Numbered from the stretch's first letter, positions 18,906 through 28,492 are shown. The stretch: DNA of 64,000 nt from UBA2241 sp963777895 (GCA_963777895.1 CAVZSF010000002.1:371191-435190); one strand, 5' to 3'. Program-made: numbers and translations. The notes: generated by a model not told the origin, from the letters alone.

Positions 18906-21011
18906 ATGAAGACATTCGAAGCAGAGGTCGGCGGCAAGACCATCACCATCGAGACCGGGCGGCTCGCCAAGCAGGCCAACGGGTCGGCACTGGTGCGCTG
19001 TGGCGACACCGTTGTGCTCGTCACCGCCGTGATGCGCGAGGAGACACGCGAGGGGCAGGACTTCTTCCCGCTCACCGTCGACGTCGAGGAGCGCCACTAC
19101 GCGGCCGGCAAGATCCCCGGCGGCTTCATCAAGCGCGAGTCGCGCCCCAGCGAGAAGGCGATCCTCGCGGCACGCCAGATCGACCGGCCGATCCGGCCGC
19201 TGTTCCCCAAGGGCTTCATGAACGAGGTCCACGTGGTCGCCACCGTGCTCTCCACCGACCTCGAGAACTCGTACGACGTGCTCGCCTCACTGGGCGCCTC
19301 CGCCGCCCTCACCATGTCAGAGATCCCGTTCGGCGGCCCCGTGGGCTCCGTGCGCATCGGCCGCATCGAGGACGAGTTCGTCGTGAACCCGACCCTCGAG
19401 CAGGTGCAGGACGAGTCCGTCATCGACCTGGTCGTGACCGGGACCCGCGAGGCCATCGTCATGGTCGAGGCGGGCGCCAAGGAGGTCGACGAGGCCCTCG
19501 TGGTCGACGCGCTCCGGCTGGCTCACGGCGAGATCCAGAAGCTGATCGACGTGCAGGACCAGATGCGCGAGGCCGCCGGCAAGGCCAAGTGGCCGACGCC
19601 CGAGTACGGCGTCGACGAAGGTCTCTACACGCAGGTCAAGGCGCAGTACACCGCCGAGATGGACCGCGTCACGCAGCTCGAAGACAAGAAGGCGCGGCAG
19701 GATGGGACCAGCGCCCTGCGCGCCCAGATCGTCGAGACCCTGGCCGGCGGCGACGACGTCGACCCCGAGCGGCTCGTGCAGGTACGGCGCGCCGCCGCCA
19801 AGCTCGAGAAGGACATCGTGCGGCGGCGCATCGCCGTCGACAAGCGCCGCCCCGACGGGCGCGGCACCGAGGACATCCGCCAGATCAGCTGCGACGTGGG
19901 CGTCATCCCGCGCACGCACGGGTCGGCGCTCTTCACGCGCGGCCAGACGCAGGCGCTCTCACTGCTCACCCTGGGCGGCACCGGCGAGTTCCAGCGTATC
20001 GACGACCTCAGCCTCACCGAGAAGAAGCGCTACATCCACCACTACAACTTCCCGCCCTATTCGGTGGGCGAGACAGGGTTCATGCGCGGCCCCAAGCGCC
20101 GCGACATCGGGCACGGCGCTCTCGCCGAGCGCGCCCTCGTCCCGATGCTGCCCGACGAGGTCGAGTTCCCCTACACCATCCGCATCGTCAGCGAGATCCT
20201 CGAGAGCAACGGCTCCTCCTCGATGGCCAGCGTCTGTGGCTCCTCGCTCTCGCTCATGGACGCCGGCGTACCGATCAAGGCGGCCGTCGCCGGCATCGCC
20301 ATGGGCCTCATCAAGGAAGGCGACTCCTACGTCGTGCTGACCGACATCGCCGGCGTCGAAGACCACCTCGGCGACATGGACTTCAAGGTGGCCGGCACGG
20401 CGGCGGGCATCACCGCCCTGCAGATGGACATCAAGATCACCGGGGTCACGTTCGAGATCCTCACCGAGGCCCTGGCGCAGGCCAAGCGGGCACGGCTCTT
20501 CATCCTCGACAAGATGCTCGCCACGATCCCCGAGCCGCGCGCCGAGCTCTCGCCGTACGCGCCGCGTATCTTCACGATCCAGATCAACCCGGATCAGATC
20601 GGCCTCGTCATCGGCAAGGGTGGCGAGACGATCCGCGGCATGACCGACGAGTTCGGTGTCACCATCGACATCGAGGACGACGGCACGATCTTCATCTGCT
20701 CGCCCGACATGGAGTCCGCGGAGGCGGTCATCGGCCGCATCACGGCGATGACCAAGGACGTCGAGGTCGGCGATGTCTTCACCGGCAAGGTCGTGAAGAC
20801 GACGGACTTCGGCGCGTTCGTCGAGCTGAAGAAGGGTACAGACGGGCTGATCCACATCTCGCGCCTCGGCAAGAAGGGCGAGCGTGTGAAGTCGGTCGAG
20901 GACGTCGTGAAGCGCGGCGACATCATCAGCGTCGAGGTGGTCGAGATCGACAAGGCGCGCAACCGTATCGGCCTGAAGCCGCTGGACGAAGCCGAGACCG
21001 CCGACGTCTGA
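18906..21011 (+). CDS. pnp: Polyribonucleotide nucleotidyltransferase (PNPase)
   Basis: PNPase degrades RNA from the 3' end with phosphate and can add tails in reverse. The 701-residue protein has two RNase PH domains (LVRCGDTVVLVTAVM in the first, RTHGSALFTRGQTQALSLLT in the second) joined by an all-helical linker. A KH domain (IGLVIGKGGETIRGMTDEF) and an S1 domain (GDVFTGKVVKTTDFGAFVEL) follow. All are complete. With RNase J (24.1 kb) and RNase Y (35.8 kb) it forms the expected RNA-decay set of a lineage that may lack RNase E. Confidence 0.97.
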   Translation: MKTFEAEVGGKTITIETGRLAKQANGSALVRCGDTVVLVTAVMREETREGQDFFPLTVDVEERHYAAGKIPGGFIKRESRPSEKAILAARQIDRPIRPLFPKGFMNEVHVVATVLSTDLENSYDVLASLGASAALTMSEIPFGGPVGSVRIGRIEDEFVVNPTLEQVQDESVIDLVVTGTREAIVMVEAGAKEVDEALVVDALRLAHGEIQKLIDVQDQMREAAGKAKWPTPEYGVDEGLYTQVKAQYTAEMDRVTQLEDKKARQDGTSALRAQIVETLAGGDDVDPERLVQVRRAAAKLEKDIVRRRIAVDKRRPDGRGTEDIRQISCDVGVIPRTHGSALFTRGQTQALSLLTLGGTGEFQRIDDLSLTEKKRYIHHYNFPPYSVGETGFMRGPKRRDIGHGALAERALVPMLPDEVEFPYTIRIVSEILESNGSSSMASVCGSSLSLMDAGVPIKAAVAGIAMGLIKEGDSYVVLTDIAGVEDHLGDMDFKVAGTAAGITALQMDIKITGVTFEILTEALAQAKRARLFILDKMLATIPEPRAELSPYAPRIFTIQINPDQIGLVIGKGGETIRGMTDEFGVTIDIEDDGTIFICSPDMESAEAVIGRITAMTKDVEVGDVFTGKVVKTTDFGAFVELKKGTDGLIHISRLGKKGERVKSVEDVVKRGDIISVEVVEIDKARNRIGLKPLDEAETADV

Positions 21012-21060
21012 CGAACGTGACTGACATCCCCGCGAGCGGGGAGAGGCTGCGGAGGCCCTC

Positions 21061-22329
21061 ATCGAGGCCTACGAGCTGACAACGCTGGAGAACGGTCTGC
21101 GAGTGGCGACCGAGCGCCTCGACGGAGTGCGCTCGGTCGCCCTCGGCGTGTGGATCGCCGGCGGCTCGCGGCTGGAGCCGCCCGAGCTCGCCGGCGTCTC
21201 GCACTTCATCGAGCACCTCATCTTCAAGGGCTCCGCGACCTACTCCGCCTTCGACATCGCCCACCTCTTCGACGACATGGGAGCCGAGCCGAACGCCTCC
21301 ACCTCGAAGGAGCACACGCTCGTCAACGCGCGCCTGCTCGACGAGGATCTGCCGAAGGCGGTCGAGCTGCTCGCGGAGATGGTCGTGCGGCCCTCGTTCA
21401 AGGAGCTCGACCAGGAACGCGAGGTCGTGCTCGAGGAAGTGGCGATGTACGAGGACTCGCCCCCCGAGCTCGTGCACGACGACCTGGCGGAGGCCGTGTT
21501 CGCCGGCCACCCCCTCGGCCAGCCCATCATCGGCCACACCCACACGCTGCGCGGCCTCGGCCTCGAAGAGGTGCGGGCCTACCACGGCGAGCACTACGTG
21601 GCGGACGGCATCGTCGTGGCCGCCGCGGGCCACGTCGACCACGCCGCCTTCTGCGAGCTCGTCGACGGGTCGTTCGGCGGGCGTGACGGCCGCGCGGTGC
21701 CCAAGGCGACGCTCGGCGACCCGGCACCTCAGCACGTGGCCCATTTCACGACCAAGGACACGGAGCAGTACCACCTGTGCCTGGGCGGCGTAGGGCCGCG
21801 CCGCGACGCGGCGGACCGCTACGCCACCTTTGTGGTCGACACCATCCTGGGAGGCTCGTGGAGCTCGCGGCTCTTCCAGGAGGTGCGCGAGAAGCGCGGC
21901 CTGGCCTACTCGGTGTACTCCTATACGTCGCTGTACGCCGACGCCGGGCTGAGCGCCATCTACGTCGGGTCGAGGGAGGAGGCCGTCGCCGAGGCGTTCC
22001 GCGTCGTTCTCGACGTGCTGCGTGGCCTCGACGGCGAGCTCACCGAGGAAGCCGTCGACCGGGCCAGGAACCACCTCAAGGGCCAGACGGTGCTGAGCAT
22101 GGAGAGCCCCGGCAGCCGCATGCAGGCGCTGGGGCGCTCGATCTTGATGGGGATGCCGGTGCTCTCGCTGGACGACATCCTCGCGCGCATCGACGGCGTC
22201 ACGCGCGAGGATGCCCTGGCCGCTGCGGCGCGCTACTACGATCCCGCGGCGTGGTCGGCGACGTGCATCGGGCCCGATCCCAAGCCCTTGCGCGACGTGA
22301 CCGACGGCTTCGCGTGGGAGGAGCGATAA
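21061..22329 (+). CDS. M16 family zinc peptidase with an apparent ATC start
   Basis: An insulinase/processing-peptidase family protein (422 residues) of the type often encoded next to pnp. The inverted zinc motif HFIEHLIFKG (HxxEH) is present, with the downstream glutamate in EREVVLEEVAMYED; the C-terminal half has REKRGLAYSVYSY. The first GTG in frame is 21103, but the conserved N-terminal strand (YELTTLENGLRVATERL) begins before it. No ATG, GTG or TTG lies between that strand and the stop at 21022. ATC 21061 follows GGAGG (21051-21055) by exactly 5 nt and gives the family N-terminus. Either ATC initiates or that codon holds a base error. Confidence 0.88.
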   Translation: MEAYELTTLENGLRVATERLDGVRSVALGVWIAGGSRLEPPELAGVSHFIEHLIFKGSATYSAFDIAHLFDDMGAEPNASTSKEHTLVNARLLDEDLPKAVELLAEMVVRPSFKELDQEREVVLEEVAMYEDSPPELVHDDLAEAVFAGHPLGQPIIGHTHTLRGLGLEEVRAYHGEHYVADGIVVAAAGHVDHAAFCELVDGSFGGRDGRAVPKATLGDPAPQHVAHFTTKDTEQYHLCLGGVGPRRDAADRYATFVVDTILGGSWSSRLFQEVREKRGLAYSVYSYTSLYADAGLSAIYVGSREEAVAEAFRVVLDVLRGLDGELTEEAVDRARNHLKGQTVLSMESPGSRMQALGRSILMGMPVLSLDDILARIDGVTREDALAAAARYYDPAAWSATCIGPDPKPLRDVTDGFAWEER

Positions 22330-22334
22330 GCGGC

Positions 22335-22385
22335 ATGCGCCTACGGTGTCCCGCTTGTGCACGCTTGAAGGGAGGGGCGTCATGA
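22335..22385 (+). CDS. Possible 16-codon leader peptide
   Basis: ATG 22335 opens MRLRCPACARLKGGAS and stops at a TGA that overlaps the next ATG (ATGA). It lies in the first copy of the 56-bp repeat. It may be a by-product of the duplication. A coding role is not shown; the only support is the perfect ATGA overlap with the next small frame. No clear ribosome-binding site of its own is seen. Confidence 0.3.
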   Translation: MRLRCPACARLKGGAS

Positions 22386-22441
22386 GCGGCAGGGGCCTGC
22401 GGCGTGCCGCTTGTGTACGCCGGAAGAGAGGAGCGTCATGA
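22382..22441 (+). CDS. Possible 19-codon peptide coupled to dapB
   Basis: ATG 22382 opens MSGRGLRRAACVRRKRGAS, a strongly basic peptide. Its stop TGA overlaps the dapB ATG as ATGA. A GGGAGGGG run lies 4 nt upstream, so initiation is plausible. If translated, ribosomes would be delivered to the dapB start by termination-reinitiation. Confidence 0.45.
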   Translation: MSGRGLRRAACVRRKRGAS

Positions 22442-23190
22442 TCGACGTGCTGGTGGTGGGCGGCAAGGGCAAGATGGGCTCCCTCACGGCGCAGACGATC
22501 GCCGCGCAGGACGACCTGCGGCTGGCCGCGATCGCCGACCCGAACGCGGGCGGCGCCGAAGACGTGCCGGCCTTCGCCTCGGTCCCCGAGGCGCTGGCGG
22601 CCGGCGCCTACGGCGCCGCCGTCGAGTTCAGCCTGCCGTCGTCGGTGTTCGAGAACACGCGCGCGCTGCTGCACGCCGGGGTCCCGACCGTCGTCGGCGC
22701 GACCGGCCTCAGGGACACGCAGATCGAGGACCTGCGCGCCGTCGCCGCCGCGCAGGGAGTCGGCTGCGTGATCGCGACCAACTTCGCCATCGGCGCGGTG
22801 CTCATGATGCGCTTCGCCGCCGAGGCGGCTCGCTATTTCGACACCGCCGAGATCGTCGAGCTGCACGAGGCGAGCAAGAAGGACGCACCGTCCGGGACTG
22901 CGCTCTACACGGCGCGCCTCATGGGCTCGGGGACAGGCTCGCGGGTCGCGGCCGTCCCCGGCGACGCCCCGTCGCGGGGCCTCGACACGGACGGCGTGCG
23001 CATCCACAGCGTGCGGCTTCCGGGCCTGGTCGCCCACCAGGAAGTGCTCCTCGGCGGCGGTGACGAGCTGCTGACGCTGCGCCACGACTCGTATTCGCGG
23101 GCCTGCTTCATGGGCGGCGTGCTCCTCGCGCTGCGCGCCGTCACCGGGCTCAAGGAAACGGTGGTCGGGCTGGAGAACCTGCTTGACTGA
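22438..23190 (+). CDS. dapB: 4-hydroxy-tetrahydrodipicolinate reductase
   Basis: DapB is the NAD(P)H-dependent second enzyme of the diaminopimelate/lysine branch. The 250-residue protein has the Rossmann motif VVGGKGKMG, the conserved ATNFAIGAVLMM, and the catalytic segment ELHEASKKDAPSGTA with the lysine of KKDAPSG. In the first catalytic position the usual HH pair reads HE. ATG 22438 has a GAGGAG site 5 nt upstream. dapA follows after 33 nt. Confidence 0.94.
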   Translation: MIDVLVVGGKGKMGSLTAQTIAAQDDLRLAAIADPNAGGAEDVPAFASVPEALAAGAYGAAVEFSLPSSVFENTRALLHAGVPTVVGATGLRDTQIEDLRAVAAAQGVGCVIATNFAIGAVLMMRFAAEAARYFDTAEIVELHEASKKDAPSGTALYTARLMGSGTGSRVAAVPGDAPSRGLDTDGVRIHSVRLPGLVAHQEVLLGGGDELLTLRHDSYSRACFMGGVLLALRAVTGLKETVVGLENLLD

Positions 23191-23223
23191 GCGGCACGGC
23201 AAGCGCGCGCGAGAGGGGAGACG

Positions 23224-24111
23224 ATGATGACACCGGACTTCGGCACCATTCTGACGGCGATGGTCACGCCCTTCGACGCCGGTCTCGCCGTCGACTACGC
23301 CGGCGCGGAGCGCCTGGCCGCGTGGCTGCTCGAGAACGGGTCCGACGGCCTCGTCGTGGCCGGGACGACCGGCGAGTCGCCGACGCTCACCGACGACGAG
23401 AAGCTCGAGCTCTTCCGCGTCGTCATCGCTGCAGTCGGCGACCGTGCGCCGGTCGTCGTCGGCACCGGCACCTACGACACGCGCCACAGCATCGAGTTCA
23501 CCCGGGCGGCCGAGCGCGCCGGGGTCGACGCGGCGCTCGTCGTCACGCCCTACTACAACAAGCCGCCCGAGCGCGGCCTCATCGAGCACTTCCGCGCGGT
23601 GGCGGCGGCCACGGACCTGCCCGTGCTGATCTACAACATCCCGGGCAGGTCGGGAGTGAACCTCTCGGCGGCCGCCCTCGAGACCCTCGCCGGCGTCGAG
23701 AACATCGTCGCCGTGAAGCAGGCCAACCCCGACCTCGACGAACTGGACCGCGTCTGCGCGATCGAGGGATTCGGGGTGTACGCCGGCAACGACGACATGC
23801 TGCTCGACGTCCTGCGCAGGGGCGGCCGCGGCGGCATCTGTGTAGCGAGCCACGTGGCCGGGCCACGGATGGCTGAACTGGCCCGGCTCGCACTGGCCGG
23901 CGACCTCGCGGGGGCGGCCGCCATCGACGACGCGCTCCGTGCCCTCTACAAGGCGCTCTTCGTCACCACCAACCCGATACCGGTGAAGGAAGCGCTCAAT
24001 CTGCTGGGCCACGACGTGGGCGGGCTGCGCCTGCCCCTCGTCGCCGCCAGCGACGACGAGCGTGCCGTGATCGCCGGCGCGCTGAAGGATCTGGGAGTGC
24101 TCATCGCATGA
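23224..24111 (+). CDS. dapA: 4-hydroxy-tetrahydrodipicolinate synthase
   Basis: DapA joins pyruvate and aspartate semialdehyde. The 295-residue protein has the N-terminal GTILTAMVTPFD, GTTGESPTL, the tyrosine motif TPYYNKPPERG, and the Schiff-base lysine in IVAVKQANPD. It starts at ATG 23224 (a second ATG follows at 23227) after a GAGAGGGGAG site. Its stop overlaps the rnj start as ATGA, the same dapA-RNase J order seen in many actinobacteria. Confidence 0.95.
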   Translation: MMTPDFGTILTAMVTPFDAGLAVDYAGAERLAAWLLENGSDGLVVAGTTGESPTLTDDEKLELFRVVIAAVGDRAPVVVGTGTYDTRHSIEFTRAAERAGVDAALVVTPYYNKPPERGLIEHFRAVAAATDLPVLIYNIPGRSGVNLSAAALETLAGVENIVAVKQANPDLDELDRVCAIEGFGVYAGNDDMLLDVLRRGGRGGICVASHVAGPRMAELARLALAGDLAGAAAIDDALRALYKALFVTTNPIPVKEALNLLGHDVGGLRLPLVAASDDERAVIAGALKDLGVLIA

Positions 24112-25772
24112 GTGACGACACCGTACGCATCATCCCGCTGGGCGGGCTCGGAGAGATCGGCAAGAACATGACCGCCGTCGAGTATCACGGCAAGATCGTG
24201 GTGGTCGACTGCGGGTTGGAGTTCCCCCGCGACGACATGTTCGGCATCGACCTCGTGCTGCCCGACATCAGCTACCTCCTTGAGCGGCGCGACGACGTGC
24301 TCGCCTTCGTCATCACGCACGGCCACGAGGACCACTACGGCGCCCTGCCCTTCATCCTGCGTCAGCTCAACAAGCCGGTGTACGCCAGCCGTCTGACGAT
24401 CGCCTTCACCAAGTCGAAGCTGGACGAGCACGGCCTCATCAAGAGCGCCGACGTGAACGAGGTGCGCGAGGGCAAGACGCTCGACCTCGGCCCCTTCCAT
24501 ATCTCGTTCGTGGCCGTCAGTCACAGCGTGCCCGACGCGCTCTCCGTCGTGATCGACACGGCCGGCGGCGCCGTCGTCTTCACCGGCGACTACAAGTTCG
24601 ACCACACGCCCATCGACGGCCGCATCACCGACGTGAACACGTTCGCCCAGCTCGGCCAGCGCGGCGTCCTCGCCCTGCTCGCCGACTCCACCAACGCGGA
24701 GTCGCTCGGCTCGACCGCCTCCGAGAGCACCGTGGGGCAGTCCTTCCACCAGATCTTCGCCCACGCCGAGGGTCGCGTCATCGTCGCGTGCTTCGCGTCG
24801 CACATCCATCGCGTGCAACAGGCGATCCAGATCGCCCATCTCCACGGCCGCAAGTTCGCCGTCTCGGGACGTTCGATGCAGAAGAACGTCAACATCGCGC
24901 GGAACCTCGGCTACCTGAAAGTGCCCGACGATGCCATGGTCAAGCTCGCCGACATCGACCAGTACCGGCCCGAAGAGCTGCTGATCCTTTCGACCGGCAG
25001 CCAGGGGGAGCCGCTGTCGGCGCTCTCCCGCATGGCCTTTGACGACCATCCCCAGGTCGAGCTCCACGAGGGGGATACCGTGGTGATCTCGGCGAAGCCG
25101 ATCCCCGGCAACGAGGTCAGCGTCATGGAGACGATCAACAGGCTGCTGAAGTCGGGCGCCGACGTCATCTACGGGTCCGACAGCGGCGTCCACGTCTCCG
25201 GCCACGCGTCGCAGGAAGACATGCGCATGATGCTCAACCTGCTGCGTCCCCAGTACTTCATCCCGGTCCACGGCGAGTACCGCCACCAGCACCTGCACTC
25301 CGGTCTGGCGCGCGAGTCCGGCATCGAGGAGGAGCGTATCTTCATCCTCGAGAACGGCGACGTGCTCGAGCTCGACCGCGACAACGGCGAGATCACCGGC
25401 AAGGTGCACACCGGCATGGTCTTCGTCGACGGCTTCGAGATCGGCGGGGAGGAGGGCCTGGTCCTGCGCGACCGGCAGCAGCTCGCCGTCGACGGCATCC
25501 TGATCGCGGTCGTGTCCGTGAGTGTTCAGGACGGTTCCGTGGTGGCGCCGCCCGAGCTCGTGGCGCGCGGCTTCCTGCACGATGACGAGCGCGAGCAGGA
25601 AGTGCTCGACAAGGCGAAGGCGGCGCTCGACGGCCTCTTCAACGAACTGGGCCGGGAGCACATGACCGGGCAGCGCCTCCTCAAGGAGGACATCAAGGAC
25701 AGGCTCGCGGAGCTGGTGTACCGCGAGACCCGGCAGCGGCCCCTCATCATGCCCGTCGTCGTGGAGGTCTGA
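24108..25772 (+). CDS. rnj: Ribonuclease J
   Basis: RNase J is a metallo-beta-lactamase family RNase with 5'-3' exonuclease and endonuclease activity. The 554-residue protein shows the metal motif THGHEDHYGALPF near residue 68, FTGDYKFDHTP, the beta-CASP segment with SGRSMQKNVN, and PVHGEYRHQHLH. A C-terminal domain completes the fold. It overlaps dapA by 4 nt. A role in RNA decay with PNPase and RNase Y is inferred from their joint presence. Confidence 0.96.
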   Translation: MSDDTVRIIPLGGLGEIGKNMTAVEYHGKIVVVDCGLEFPRDDMFGIDLVLPDISYLLERRDDVLAFVITHGHEDHYGALPFILRQLNKPVYASRLTIAFTKSKLDEHGLIKSADVNEVREGKTLDLGPFHISFVAVSHSVPDALSVVIDTAGGAVVFTGDYKFDHTPIDGRITDVNTFAQLGQRGVLALLADSTNAESLGSTASESTVGQSFHQIFAHAEGRVIVACFASHIHRVQQAIQIAHLHGRKFAVSGRSMQKNVNIARNLGYLKVPDDAMVKLADIDQYRPEELLILSTGSQGEPLSALSRMAFDDHPQVELHEGDTVVISAKPIPGNEVSVMETINRLLKSGADVIYGSDSGVHVSGHASQEDMRMMLNLLRPQYFIPVHGEYRHQHLHSGLARESGIEEERIFILENGDVLELDRDNGEITGKVHTGMVFVDGFEIGGEEGLVLRDRQQLAVDGILIAVVSVSVQDGSVVAPPELVARGFLHDDEREQEVLDKAKAALDGLFNELGREHMTGQRLLKEDIKDRLAELVYRETRQRPLIMPVVVEV

Positions 25773-25883
25773 GGTCCGCCCGCCGGACGTCTGCACGAAC
25801 GCGCGCTGCGTCGAGGACGCGAGGCTCGGGGCGCGCGACGTCCGAGGCTAGGGAAGCTCGCCCCGGCGTCGAACTCTACGCGT

Positions 25884-28391
25884 ATGTCCACTCCACGCAC
25901 TGCCGGGCGCGGCGCCAAGGCCAAGCGCCGGCCGGCGCCGCCGGCCGGGCGCACGGTGCGCCGCGCCGTCGCGCCAGGATCAACGCCACCGGCCACGCGT
26001 CACCGTCATGAGCTGGCGGCGATCGCCTGCGCCGCTGTAGCCGTCTTCCTGGCCTTCGTGCTCTATCTCGGGTGGGACGGCGGCAGCCTGGGCCGCTGGC
26101 TCGGCGACGCGCTGCGCTGGTTCGTCGGGCTCGCCGCCTTCCTCACCCCACTCGCCCTCGCGTACACCGCCTATGCGCTCGCCGCCAAGGAGGAGCATCG
26201 CCCGCGGCGGTCACTCACGATCGGCATCGCGATGCTCTGCGTCGCCGTCGTGCTGGCCGCCGCGGCCGACACCTTCGGGCTCTTCGGCGGCGAGCGCCCG
26301 GCCACGCTGTTCCGCGACGCCTGGATGACGGATCACGGTGGCATGGTGGGGGAGAGCCTGTGGGCGCTCTTGAACCCTCTCGTGGGACACATCGGCGTCG
26401 ACGTCCTCGTGCTGGCGCTGCTCGTCGGTGGCGTGCTGCTGATCAGCGGGACATCGCTGCGTCTCTGGGCGCGGCGCTCGCGCGACGGGGTGACCGTCGC
26501 CGGCCGCGCCGCGCGCAGCCAGGCCCAGGAGCTCGGCGACCGCCGCCGCCGGCTGCAGGCCGAGCAGGCGGCCGCCGAGGACCTGACCGTCCGCATCCCA
26601 CCCGACGAGGCCGGCACCGTCCTCGCGCCGCTGAGTGCGCGCGAGCCCGCCGCCTATGGCCCCGCCGTCACCACGCACACGACGCGTCTCATCGACGGCG
26701 TTCTCGACGCTCCCGAGATCTTCAGCGCGGCGCCGGGCGGCGCGTACCCGGCGCCGCCGTACGCGCCGCCCACCGCGCCCCTGCAGGTCATCGAGGCCGA
26801 CGACATCGAGCAGATGAGTCTCGCCGAGGCCGCGCCCGAGACGCCTGAAGGCGCGGAAGCGGCGCTCGCCTTCGCCGATGAGGAGCGCCGCGTCTGGTCG
26901 CTGCCGCAGCCGGTGCTCCTCCAGCGTCTGGGCGAGGGCAAGGGTGAGACGCCACAGACCATCGAGAGCGTCTCTACGCGCCTCGTCGAGACGCTGGGCC
27001 ACTTCAATATCCCGGCGAACGTCATCGGCACCGTCTCGGGGCCGCGCGTCACCCGCTACGAGCTCCAGGTGGCGCCGGGCATCAAGGTCAGCAAGGTGAC
27101 CAACCTCAAGGACGACCTCGCCTACGCGCTGGCTGCGACCGACGTCCGCGTCCAGGCGCCGATCCCCGGCAAGCAGGCCGTGGGCGTGGAAGTGCCCAAC
27201 ATGGAGGCCAACTACGTGTCGCTGGGCGACATCTACGGACCCTTCCCGCAACACGCCTCGCCACTCGCCTTCTGGCTCGGCAAGGACGTGTCCGGCAAGG
27301 CCGTGCTCGCCGACCTCGTCAAGATGGTCCACCTGCTGATCGCCGGCACCACCGGGTCGGGCAAGAGCGGCTGCATCAACGCGCTGATCAGCTCGATCCT
27401 GCTGCGCGCCACGCCGGACCAGGTCCGGATGATCATGATCGACCCCAAGAAGGTGGAGCTCTCCAACTTCGACGGCATCCCACACCTGCTCGCCCCTGTG
27501 GTCACGAACATGAAGCAGGCGAGCTACGTGCTGGACAACATCTGCCGTGAGATGGACCGGCGCTACGAGGTGATGGCGCGCAACGGCAGCGCCCAGAACA
27601 TCCGCGACCTCAACAAGAAGCTGGAGCGCGCCGGCGAGACGCCGCTGCCCTACATCATGGTGATCATCGACGAGCTCGCCGACCTGATGATGGTGGCGCC
27701 GTCCGAGGTCGAGGATGCCGTGATCCGGCTGGGACAGCTCGGCCGCGGCGCGGGCGTCCACCTCGTGGTCGCCACGCAGCGGCCCTCCGTCGACGTCGTC
27801 ACCGGCATGATCAAGACCAACATCCCGTCGCGCATCGCCTTTGCGGTCTCGTCCCAGACCGACTCCCGCGTGATCCTCGACCAGGGCGGCGCCGAGAGCC
27901 TGCTGGGCATGGGTGACATGCTCTTCCACCCGCTGGGGAGCACGCGCATGCTGCGCGTCCAGGGTGCGCTCGTCACGGCGCGCGAGATGAAGCTCGTCAC
28001 CGAGCACTGGAAGCAGCAGGCGAAGCCCGAGTTCCGCGAGGACCTGCTCGAGAACCCGGCCGGGACCGAGACGGACGCGAGTCAGGGCGCCGGTGAGGAC
28101 GAGCTCCTCGGCGAAGCCATTCGGACGGTCGTCACCACCGGCGCCGCCTCCGTGGCGCTGCTGCAGCGGCGCCTCAGGGTGGGGTACGCGCGCGCCGGGC
28201 GGCTCGTCGACATCATGGAGCAGATGGGCGTCATCAGCGGCTACGACGGCAGCAAGGCGCGCGGCGTCCTGATCGGCGAGGAAGACCTGCCCGGCGTCCT
28301 CGCCCAGATCGCCGGCCAGGAGCTGCCGCCGGCCGACGCGGGCGCGCCGTCCGTGTTGCCGCCGGACGAGGCGGCCGACGAACCAGCGTGA
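25884..28391 (+). CDS. ftsK: DNA translocase FtsK/SpoIIIE
   Basis: FtsK pumps chromosomal DNA through the closing septum and activates XerCD recombination at dif. The 835-residue protein has a basic N-terminus, about four membrane helices (residues 45-65, 75-97, 110-130, 160-190), a linker, and the motor with Walker A GTTGSGKSGCI and Walker B IMVIIDELADLMM. The C-terminal winged-helix gamma domain (VALLQRRLRVGYARAGRLVD) is complete. A dif-like site lies about 17 kb downstream. The 111 nt before it hold no clear promoter. Confidence 0.96.
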   Translation: MSTPRTAGRGAKAKRRPAPPAGRTVRRAVAPGSTPPATRHRHELAAIACAAVAVFLAFVLYLGWDGGSLGRWLGDALRWFVGLAAFLTPLALAYTAYALAAKEEHRPRRSLTIGIAMLCVAVVLAAAADTFGLFGGERPATLFRDAWMTDHGGMVGESLWALLNPLVGHIGVDVLVLALLVGGVLLISGTSLRLWARRSRDGVTVAGRAARSQAQELGDRRRRLQAEQAAAEDLTVRIPPDEAGTVLAPLSAREPAAYGPAVTTHTTRLIDGVLDAPEIFSAAPGGAYPAPPYAPPTAPLQVIEADDIEQMSLAEAAPETPEGAEAALAFADEERRVWSLPQPVLLQRLGEGKGETPQTIESVSTRLVETLGHFNIPANVIGTVSGPRVTRYELQVAPGIKVSKVTNLKDDLAYALAATDVRVQAPIPGKQAVGVEVPNMEANYVSLGDIYGPFPQHASPLAFWLGKDVSGKAVLADLVKMVHLLIAGTTGSGKSGCINALISSILLRATPDQVRMIMIDPKKVELSNFDGIPHLLAPVVTNMKQASYVLDNICREMDRRYEVMARNGSAQNIRDLNKKLERAGETPLPYIMVIIDELADLMMVAPSEVEDAVIRLGQLGRGAGVHLVVATQRPSVDVVTGMIKTNIPSRIAFAVSSQTDSRVILDQGGAESLLGMGDMLFHPLGSTRMLRVQGALVTAREMKLVTEHWKQQAKPEFREDLLENPAGTETDASQGAGEDELLGEAIRTVVTTGAASVALLQRRLRVGYARAGRLVDIMEQMGVISGYDGSKARGVLIGEEDLPGVLAQIAGQELPPADAGAPSVLPPDEAADEPA

Positions 28392-28452
28392 GACCGCCTG
28401 CGCCGGCTCGGCTGGCTGAAGGCTCGAGCCATCTGCGGAGCGCGTCCTGCGT

Positions 28453-28479
28453 GCGCTCGCGCCTCCGTCTGGCGAGCGC
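28453..28479 (+). terminator. Hairpin downstream of ftsK
   Basis: An 8-bp stem, GCGCTCGC (28453-28460) with its complement (28472-28479), encloses an 11-nt loop, 61 nt after the ftsK stop and 14 nt before the -10 box for the next gene. There is no T-run. Confidence 0.4.
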
Positions 28480-28492
28480 TGAGGGCGTTGGC

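Larger units (their letters stand above)
22330..22441 (+). repeat. Tandem 56-bp duplication around the dapB translation start
   Basis: Two head-to-tail copies, 22330-22385 and 22386-22441, differ at 10 of 56 positions (about 82% identity). Each carries a purine-rich ribosome-binding run and ends in the same bases, GCGTCATGA. The second ATGA is the dapB start. The first starts a 19-codon reading frame that spans the second copy. Confidence 0.85.

Noticed and set aside
20926..24012. Very long open frames on the minus strand opposite pnp-dapA, and similar ones opposite ftsK and infB.
   Set aside because: They are shadows caused by high GC third-position bias. The + strand genes are complete and conserved, and the minus-strand translations have low-complexity composition.
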